This document shows positions 1-5,202 of a DNA stretch of 5,202 nucleotides, piece by piece. Position numbers and translations under genes: made by a program. Under the pieces are notes generated by a model that was given only the letters and a program-made list of their open reading frames with translations, made no database searches and was not told the DNA's origin. The stretch's first letter is position 1. Every line of letters starts with the position of its first letter. This stretch comes from Pseudomonadota bacterium (GTDB taxonomy: Bacteria; Pseudomonadota; Alphaproteobacteria; Rhizobiales; Rhizobiaceae), in assembly GCA_023419995.1 (NCBI GenBank), contig JAEZXF010000514.1, positions 1 to 5,202 of the forward strand, given 5' to 3'.

Positions 1-262
1 TGCCCGCGCCGATCGCGGCGACGCCGCCCGCGCCGCGCCGGGCGAGCCGGCCGGCGAGCGCCGCCACCTCCGGCTCCTGCATGCCGGCCGCGCCCGCGCC
101 GATGCAGTCGAGCATCACCAGTTTGGCCTGCGCGACCAGCGCCGGAGGGAGTGCGGCGAAGCGCAGGGACGCGGCGAAGCGCGCCCATTGGTGCTGCCAG
201 GCCGGGCGCGGCTCGGCCAGGAGCACGGAGGCTGGAACGATGCCGGGCGTCACGATGGTCAT
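1..262 (-). CDS. MmgE/PrpD-family protein, N-terminal part (3' end outside window)
   Basis: From the ATG at 262 the frame is open to the left edge, giving 87 residues. After a variable lead of about 25 residues comes ARFAASLRFAALPPALVAQ (27-45), then AKLVMLDCIGAGAAG (46-60), EPEVAAL (64-70) and an Ala/Gly-rich stretch ending in AIGAG. This is the usual opening of MmgE/PrpD proteins, a family that includes 2-methylcitrate dehydratase, cis-aconitate decarboxylase and iminodisuccinate epimerase. Members act on small di- or tricarboxylates in the cytoplasm. Full-length members have roughly 450 residues, so most of the protein, including the active site, is off the window and the reaction cannot be assigned. 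The gene starts 13 bases after LivF behind a strong ribosome site, so the enzyme is probably made with the importer and may process the imported compound. Family recognition from the N-terminus alone is good but not certain. Confidence 0.8.
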   Translation of the reverse strand, partial: MTIVTPGIVPASVLLAEPRPAWQHQWARFAASLRFAALPPALVAQAKLVMLDCIGAGAAGMQEPEVAALAGRLARRGAGGVAAIGAG

Positions 263-265
263 GGT

Positions 266-275
266 CCCCTCCCCT
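266..275 (-). promoter_or_regulatory. Ribosome binding site of the MmgE/PrpD-family gene
   Basis: Directly after the LivF stop the minus strand reads AGGGGAGGGG, then ACC and the ATG at 262. This very purine-rich site supports that start and indicates cotranscription with the transporter. Confidence 0.65.
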
Positions 276-966
276 TCAGAGCCCGAGATAGGTGCGCTTG
301 AGCTCGGGATTGCCGGTGATCTCGGCAGCCGTGCCGGACATGATGATCCGGCCGTTCTCGACGATGTAGGCGCGCGAGGCGATCTCCAGCGACTGGACGA
401 CGTTCTGCTCGACCAGCATCACCGGCAGGCCGTCGGCGTTCAGCCGGCGCACGAGGCTGAACATCTCGTCCACCAGCAGCGGCGACAGGCCGAGCGACGG
501 CTCGTCTAGGATCAGCAGCTTCGGCTCGGCCATCAGCCCGCGGCCGATGGCGAGCATCTGCTGCTCGCCGCCCGACAGCGTGCCCGCGGCCTGCCCGGCG
601 CGTTCCTTGAGCCGCGGGAAGGTGGCGTAGACGTTGTCGATGTTGCGGGCGCGGTTGCCGCGGCCGCGGCGGTAGCTGCCGACCTCGAGATTCTCCAGCA
701 CGGTCATGTTGGGGAAGATCTTGCGCCCCGCGGGGACGTGGATCAGCCCCGCGTCGACCGCGGCCGACGACGACGCGCCGAGCGCGACGCCGTCGAAAAC
801 GATGCTGCCGGCGGTGACGGGCAGGATGCCCGAGAGCGCCATGTTGAGCGTGGTCTTGCCCACCCCGTTGGCGCCGAGCACGGCGACGATCTCGCCCCTG
901 CCGACCGACAGGTCGATGCCGCGCAGCACCTCTACCGGGCCGTAGCCGGCGCGCAGCCCCTTCACC

Positions 967-974
<8 letters not shown>
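276..974 (-). CDS. livF: HAAT-family ABC transporter ATP-binding protein, LivF type
   Basis: A 232-residue cytoplasmic ATPase, the partner of the LivG protein. Motifs: N-terminal LEVKGLRAGYGPVEVLRGI (2-20), Walker A GANGVGKT (34-41), the region HVPAGRKIFPNMTVLENL (79-96) characteristic of LivF, a canonical signature LSGGEQQ (133-139), Walker B LLILDE (153-158), and LVEQN (187-191), where Gln190 stands at the usual switch-His position. That Gln is normal for LivF and not a defect. The protein ends with the typical PELKRTYLGL (223-232). Length is that of the family and no break is seen. The gene overlaps LivG by 8 bases and is followed after 13 bases by the MmgE/PrpD-family gene, so it sits in the middle of the transcript rather than at its end. 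The symbol is given by family; LivF-type subunits serve importers with many substrates. Confidence 0.95.
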
Positions 975-1715
<741 letters not shown>

Positions 1716-1719
<4 letters not shown>

Positions 1720-2684
1720 GCGCCTCCCTTGCGGAACAGGCGCGCCGACAGCCGGCGCAGCACGCCGAGGATGCCGTCGGAGGCGAAGGCGACGACCGCG
1801 ATCAGCACGATGGCGAACACCATCAGGTCGATCCCCGGCACCCGGCCGGCGAAGCTCTTGGTGACCTCGCCGAGGCCGTGCAGCGTGACCGCGCCGATCA
1901 GCGGCCCGAGGACGAGGCCGCGCCCGCCGACCATCGGCGCCAGCAGCGCCTCGATCGAGATCCAGATGCCGAAGGAGATCGCCGCGTCGATGTAGAGAAA
2001 GTACTGGGTGTAGAGCACCCCCGCCGCCGCGGTCATCGCGCCGGAGATGCCGATCGCCTTCAGCTTGACGGCGAGCACGTCGACGCCGAGCGCCCGCGCC
2101 GCGTCCTCGTTCTCGCGCACGGCGACCAGATGCGCGCCGAAGCGGGAGCCGACGATGCGCTGTGCCACGACCAGGCTGGCGAACACGAAGGCGAGCGCGA
2201 GCCACATGAAGCTGGAGCGCTCGGAGAACTGCATGTTCCAGAAGCCCGGGTCGAGCTTCAGCAGCAGGCCGGCCGCGCCGCCGGTGAAGTCCATCGAATT
2301 GGCGAGCACGCGCATCAGCTCGGCGAAGGCGAGCGTCACCAGCGCGAAATAGGAGCCGCGCAGGCCGGCGCGGAAGCTCAGATAGCCGACGAACAGCCCG
2401 AACGCCGCGCCGGCCGCGACCGCGGCGGCGAAGGCCAGCCACGCGTTGACGCCGAACTGGAGCTGCAGGATCGCGGTGGTGTAGGCGCCGACGCCGAAGA
2501 ACATGGCGTGGCCGAAGGAGGTCTGCCCGCCGATGCCGCCCAGCACGTTCCAGCCCTGCGCGGCGAGCGCGATGATCAGGACCAGGGTGAGGAAGTTGAA
2601 GAAGGTGTTGGAGGCGATGACCAGCGGGGTCAGCGCCAGGACCAGCGTGATCGCGACGATCCAGAGATAGGTGCGCGCGATCAT
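1716..2684 (-). CDS. livM: HAAT-family ABC transporter permease, LivM type
   Basis: A 322-residue inner-membrane permease that pairs with the LivH protein. The start at 2684 was chosen over the much longer open frame upstream because it forms an ATGA overlap with the LivH stop, has GGAG 7 bases before it, and is where family similarity begins. Landmarks are GWNVLGGIGGQTSFGHAMFF (44-63) with GVGAYTT (64-70), RAGLRGSYFALVTLAFAELM (105-124), and the coupling loop AVRENEDAARALGVDVLAVK (188-207), which leads into GISGAMTAAAGVLY (212-225). VGGRGLVLGPLIGA (252-265) and a C-terminal helix near 285-302 complete the usual pattern. Hydrophobic segments occur near 5-25, 29-48, 57-75, 81-103, 112-130, 157-176, 210-228, 240-272 and 284-303. 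The end is short and basic (RRLSARLFRKGGA). Length is typical. The stop overlaps the LivG start region. The reading frame upstream of 2684 is a GC-driven shadow. Confidence 0.93.
1723..1730 (-). promoter_or_regulatory. Ribosome binding site of the LivG gene
   Basis: The minus strand reads AAGGGAGG, a strong Shine-Dalgarno sequence. Two adjacent ATG codons follow, at 1719 (3 bases away) and 1716 (6 bases away). Spacing favours the second, which would remove one Met and leave a TGATG overlap with the LivM stop. Confidence 0.65.
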
Positions 2685-3553
2685 GCCTTGGCTCCGAAGA
2701 GGCCGGTCGGACGGAACAGCAGGACCAGGATGAAGATGATGAAGATGCCGATCTGGCCGAGGCTCTCGCCGAGATAGAGCCCGCTCAGGCTCTCGACGAT
2801 GCCGATGATGAGGCCGCCGGCCATCGCGCCGGGAACCGACCCCATGCCACCCAGCACCACGACGGTGAAGGCGATGCTGACGAAGGCGCCGCCGATGCGC
2901 GGATTGACGTAGAAGGTCGGCATCAGCAGGCTCGCCGCGATCGCCAGCGCCGCGCAGCCGAGGCCGAAGGTGACGGCGTAGATGTGGCCGACATGGATGC
3001 CGGCGAGCCGGGCGCCCAGCTTCTCGCGCGAGACGGCGCGGATCGCCTTGCCGGTGTCGGTGCGGCTCATCAGCAGCCAGAACAGCAGCGCGACCGCGGC
3101 CGAGCCGAAGAAGCCGACGAGACGCGCGCTCGACAGAAGGAACGGGCCGGTGTCGACCACGGAGAACGAAATGTCGGTCGACACCGAGCGCGTATCGGAG
3201 CCGAACGAGGCCAGCAGCGCGTTCTCGATCAGGATCGACAGGCCGAGCGTGATCATGAGGATGTTGCCGTCGTCGCCGTGCGCAGCCGGCCCGATGACGA
3301 AGCGCTGCACGGCGTAGCCGAGCGCGAAGAACACCGGCGTCAGGATCGGGATGGCCATGTAGGGGTCGACGCCGAACGCCGCGTTCAGTCCCCACACGGC
3401 GAACATGGCGCCGGCGAGCGTCGCGCCGTGGGCGAAGTTGATGATGTGGAGGACGCCGTAGACCAGCGTCAGGCCGAGAGCGACGAGGGCGTAGATCGCT
3501 CCGGTGAGCAGACCGTTCAGCATCGCCTCGATGATGATGATGGGAGGATACAT
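2681..3553 (-). CDS. livH: HAAT-family ABC transporter permease, LivH type
   Basis: A 290-residue inner-membrane protein, the first of the two permease subunits forming the translocation path. Family landmarks are LLTGAIYALVALGLTLVYGV (14-33), INFAHGATLAGAM (38-50), the cytoplasmic coupling region from GKAIRAVSREKLGARLAGI (168-186) into the next membrane segment, VVLGGMGSVPGAMAGGLIIG (232-251), and the RPTGLFG end (281-287). Hydrophobic segments lie near 11-35, 40-57, 64-86, 97-116, 145-162, 190-212, 222-260 and 266-281. The start at 3553 has only a weak ribosome site (CGGAA, 6 bases away). A second in-frame ATG at 3523 would remove ten residues, including four Ile codons in a row (ATC repeats), and still keep the first membrane helix. 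The gene is separated from the SBP by 75 bases and overlaps LivM by ATGA. The symbol reflects family, not proven substrate. Confidence 0.93.
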   Translation of the reverse strand: MYPPIIIIEAMLNGLLTGAIYALVALGLTLVYGVLHIINFAHGATLAGAMFAVWGLNAAFGVDPYMAIPILTPVFFALGYAVQRFVIGPAAHGDDGNILMITLGLSILIENALLASFGSDTRSVSTDISFSVVDTGPFLLSSARLVGFFGSAAVALLFWLLMSRTDTGKAIRAVSREKLGARLAGIHVGHIYAVTFGLGCAALAIAASLLMPTFYVNPRIGGAFVSIAFTVVVLGGMGSVPGAMAGGLIIGIVESLSGLYLGESLGQIGIFIIFILVLLFRPTGLFGAKA

Positions 3554-3583
3554 GGACCGTTCCGCGCAGCGAAGCCGAAAGCG

Positions 3584-3614
3584 GCCCAGGCCCGCCGCGT
3601 CGGCAGGCCCGGGC
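3584..3614 (-). promoter_or_regulatory. Intercistronic stem-loop between the binding-protein and permease genes
   Basis: On the minus strand, GCCCGGGCC pairs with GGCCTGGGC (one G-U). Inside this lie one U-G pair and GCCG pairing with CGGC around a 3-base ACG loop, making 14 stacked pairs in 31 bases. No T-run follows, so it is not a classical rho-independent terminator. Position right after the SBP stop suggests an mRNA-stabilising or partial attenuation element, as is known for malE-malF and other binding-protein operons. Confidence 0.65.
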
Positions 3615-3628
3615 GACGTCGAATCCCG

Positions 3629-4852
3629 TCAGCCGTTCGACGGGAAGTTCGGCTTCGCGTTGGCGAACTCTTCCGGGAACACCACCTTGATGTCGCCCGA
3701 CTGGACCTGCGTCGAGACGGGTGCCGCGCCCATGTTCTGGCCGTTCTCGAACCGGGGCGGCCCGTAGGGCATCAGGTGGCCGGCATAGGTCGAGGCCGCC
3801 AGCGCCGTGATGATCTGGCCCCTGTCGGCCGCGCCAGCCCGCTCGATCGCGTCCGCCAAGAGGCCGACGCAGGAATAGTTCAGCGGCGTGTTGTAGTTGT
3901 AGGGCTTGCCCGTCGCCTCGACGCGCTTCTGCAGCGCCAGCGCCTTCTCGTTGCGCGGGTCGTGCCAGTGGTTGCAGTCCATGATGTTCTCGGCCGCCTC
4001 GGGGAACTCGGCGACGAAGCGGCGGTTGGAGGCCGCGCCGTTGAGGACCGCGTAGACGCCCTTCGGCCGGACGCGCTGCTGCTGCATGGTGCGCGCCAGG
4101 AGCACGGTCTCGCCGTAATAGGTGCTGGGGATGATGAGATCGGGGTTGAGCGAGCGCAGGCGCAGCGTGATGTTGGACAGGTCGCGCGACGGCGTCGGCA
4201 CGGCCAGCATTTCGAGGATCTCGAAGCCGTATTTCGGCAGCTCCTCGGCCATCAGCTTGGCGAGGCCCGAGCCGAACAGCCCGTCCTCGTGGACGAGGGC
4301 GACGGTCTTTGCCGGGTTGCCGGCGGCCTCGTTGATGGTGACGAGGTTCTTGATCGCCGCGCCGGTGCACAGCGAGAAGCCGGGCGCGAAGCGGAAGGTG
4401 TTGGCGAGGCCGCGGCTGATGATCTGGTCGCTGACGCCGACGTCAACGATGTAGGGAAGGTCGTAGCGCGCGGCGGCCTGGGTGGCCGCGAGGCAGATCG
4501 GGCTGGCGAAGCCGCCGACGATGGCGACGACGCCCTCCTCCTGCATGCGCTCGACTTCCTGCGTGCCGGCCTCCGGCGTCGAGCGCGCGTCGCCGAACAC
4601 CATCTCGATCTTCGCGCCGTCCAGCGCCTTGATGCCGCCGGCCTCGTTGATGTCGGCGATGGCCGCCTCGGCACCGATGCGGCCGTATTCGCCGTCCTGC
4701 GCCAGCGCGCCGGTGACCGGCTGGAGGATGCCGACCTTGATCGGGGCCGGCTCGGCGCCGCGGACGACCGCCGGGGCCGCGATGGTGGCGACGACCGCCG
4801 CTCCTCCCTTGAGGACGGTTCTGCGGTCGAGCGTCGTGTTCAGGAACTTCAT
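3629..4852 (-). CDS. HAAT-family ABC transporter solute-binding protein, Tat-exported
   Basis: A 407-residue periplasmic protein of the Leu/Ile/Val-binding type (Peripla_BP_6, type I fold), which captures the solute and delivers it to the LivHM permease. Residues 9-15 (DRRTVLK) form a twin-arginine motif followed by an Ala/Val-rich hydrophobic stretch to about 30. Cleavage is probable around 31-34, so export of a folded protein through Tat is expected. The mature part opens with IKVGILQPVTGALAQ (38-52) and continues with AEAAIADINEAGGI (61-74), VGGFASPICLAAT (112-124), HEDGLFGSGLAK (188-199) and TYYGETVLLARTM (244-256), all in the family order. Length is normal for the family. There are four cysteines (120, 162, 293, 328); no lipobox is seen. 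The start at 4852 overlaps the regulator stop (ATGA). A strong stem-loop follows the stop. The exact substrate cannot be read; the pocket differs from classic LivJ/LivK, so branched-chain amino acids are not assured. Confidence 0.93.
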   Translation of the reverse strand: MKFLNTTLDRRTVLKGGAAVVATIAAPAVVRGAEPAPIKVGILQPVTGALAQDGEYGRIGAEAAIADINEAGGIKALDGAKIEMVFGDARSTPEAGTQEVERMQEEGVVAIVGGFASPICLAATQAAARYDLPYIVDVGVSDQIISRGLANTFRFAPGFSLCTGAAIKNLVTINEAAGNPAKTVALVHEDGLFGSGLAKLMAEELPKYGFEILEMLAVPTPSRDLSNITLRLRSLNPDLIIPSTYYGETVLLARTMQQQRVRPKGVYAVLNGAASNRRFVAEFPEAAENIMDCNHWHDPRNEKALALQKRVEATGKPYNYNTPLNYSCVGLLADAIERAGAADRGQIITALAASTYAGHLMPYGPPRFENGQNMGAAPVSTQVQSGDIKVVFPEEFANAKPNFPSNG

Positions 4853-5202
4853 GGCTTGGTTCTCCTCTGATTGGCCGGCCACTTGCTGCCGTTGCTGTTG
4901 TTGTTGTCGTTGTTCTGTGCCGATGCGCCCGGCGCGTCGGCGGGCATCCAGCGCCGGGCGCCGTCGGCGCCCGTCCGCTCGAGTTCCATGTGGAAGGAAT
5001 ACCGGTCGGGCCGGTAGAAGGCCTGCAGGTGCTCGATGCCGCGCCCGGACGGGTCGAAGACGACGCGCGTCATCGCGATCAGGGCGGCGCCGATGTCGAG
5101 GTCGAGCGCCGCGGCGACGTCGGGGCTGGCGAGCGTGGCGCCGATGGTCTGGCGCGCCCGCTCGGCGACGATGCCCGAGCGCTCGAGAAGCTCCAGAAGC
5201 GG
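4849..5202 (-). CDS. GntR/HutC-family transcriptional regulator, C-terminal UTRA domain part (5' end outside window)
   Basis: The frame is open from the right edge to a TGA at 4851-4849, giving 117 residues. Residues 1-77 match the end of a UTRA domain, the small-molecule-sensing half of HutC-type GntR regulators. Visible landmarks are LLERSGI near the start, a Val-Ala-Ala-Ala-Leu helix near 29-33, RVVFDPSGRGIEHLQ (46-60) and FYRPDRYSFHMEL (62-74). The N-terminal winged helix-turn-helix expected of the family would lie beyond the right edge. The family typically binds an operator near its own operon and releases it on ligand binding, so this protein probably controls the transporter behind it; no operator is visible here. 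The UTRA fold should end soon after the MELER stretch, yet the frame runs about 40 residues further through an Asn-rich tail (97-104) and the SBP ribosome site. Its stop overlaps the SBP start as ATGA. The family call is firm; the ligand is unknown. Confidence 0.88.
   Translation of the reverse strand, partial: PLLELLERSGIVAERARQTIGATLASPDVAAALDLDIGAALIAMTRVVFDPSGRGIEHLQAFYRPDRYSFHMELERTGADGARRWMPADAPGASAQNNDNNNSNGSKWPANQRRTKP
4861..4868 (-). promoter_or_regulatory. Ribosome binding site of the solute-binding protein gene
   Basis: The minus strand reads AGAGGAGA, with GGAG ending 9 bases before the ATG at 4852. This decides the start. An in-frame ATG at 4882 would add ten residues ahead of the Tat signal and would lie upstream of this site. 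The site lies inside the regulator's last codons, so SBP translation is probably coupled to the regulator. Confidence 0.75.
4884..4917 (-). repeat. Imperfect AAC trinucleotide repeat encoding an Asn-rich tail
   Basis: Read on the minus strand, this stretch is a run of AAC codons interrupted by GAC, AGC and GGC. It encodes Asn-Asn-Asp-Asn-Asn-Asn-Ser-Asn-Gly-Ser near the end of the regulator. It is clearly poorer in GC than its surroundings and lies 32 or more bases upstream of the SBP start, just before its ribosome site. It could be a slippage-derived disordered tail, or an unstructured A/C-rich leader helping ribosomes reach the SBP start. Confidence 0.6.

Noticed and set aside
3584..3614. 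The SBP-LivH hairpin as a rho-independent terminator
   Set aside because: No T-run follows on the minus strand, and the permease and ATPase genes needed with the SBP lie downstream.
2685..4370. The LivM frame stays open far upstream, as if LivM were an 884-residue fusion
   Set aside because: Similarity begins at 2684 with a ribosome site and an ATGA overlap. The upstream translation is Arg- and Pro-rich shadow across LivH and the SBP.
2984..4870. Long plus-strand open frame (over 600 codons) opposite the SBP and LivH genes
   Set aside because: It is rich in Arg, Asp, Gly and Ala with no recognisable motif and lies exactly opposite two well-supported genes. High-GC genes commonly leave such antisense frames open.
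4872..4881. Perfect 10-base palindrome TGGCCGGCCA just upstream of the SBP ribosome site, as a possible operator
   Set aside because: It lies inside the regulator's coding end, is made of GC-rich bases common by chance here, and does not resemble HutC-type operators. A real operator is expected upstream of the regulator, outside the window.

Overview
This window reads as one minus-strand operon from a high-GC bacterium, most likely an alphaproteobacterium. That guess rests on the GC-rich third codon positions, a Tat-exported solute-binding protein, and the style of the transporter proteins. The species cannot be named from the sequence. Transcription runs from right to left. The window is almost entirely coding, and both outer genes are cut by its edges.

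In order of transcription: (1) 5202-4849, the C-terminal part of a GntR/HutC-type regulator (UTRA ligand-sensing domain), whose DNA-binding half lies outside the window; (2) 4852-3629, a Tat-exported periplasmic solute-binding protein of the Leu/Ile/Val-binding type; (3) 3553-2681, a LivH-type permease; (4) 2684-1716, a LivM-type permease; (5) 1719-967, a LivG-type ATPase; (6) 974-276, a LivF-type ATPase; (7) 262-1, the N-terminus of an MmgE/PrpD-family protein. Genes 2-6 form a complete ABC importer of the HAAT (branched-chain amino-acid type) family. The regulator probably senses a metabolite and controls the set, and the MmgE/PrpD protein is probably an enzyme acting on the imported compound or a derivative. 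This family is used for many amino acids, amides and organic acids, so the substrate should not be assumed to be leucine, isoleucine or valine.

Most junctions are fused. Regulator/SBP and LivH/LivM share ATGA overlaps, LivM/LivG shares ATGATG, LivG/LivF overlap by 8 bases, and LivF to MmgE/PrpD has a 13-base gap filled by a strong Shine-Dalgarno sequence. The one real gap is 75 bases between the SBP and LivH. It holds a strong 14-bp stem-loop and is followed by a weak ribosome site. Together with the AAC-rich stretch and strong ribosome site before the SBP, this looks like a layout for making more binding protein than membrane components.

I see no RNA genes, CRISPR array, mobile element or phage gene. 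The transporter operon is of a known kind. The points worth a second look are the odd Asn-rich tail of the regulator, the SBP-permease stem-loop, the degenerate ABC signature of the LivG protein, and the unassigned substrate linked to an MmgE/PrpD enzyme.
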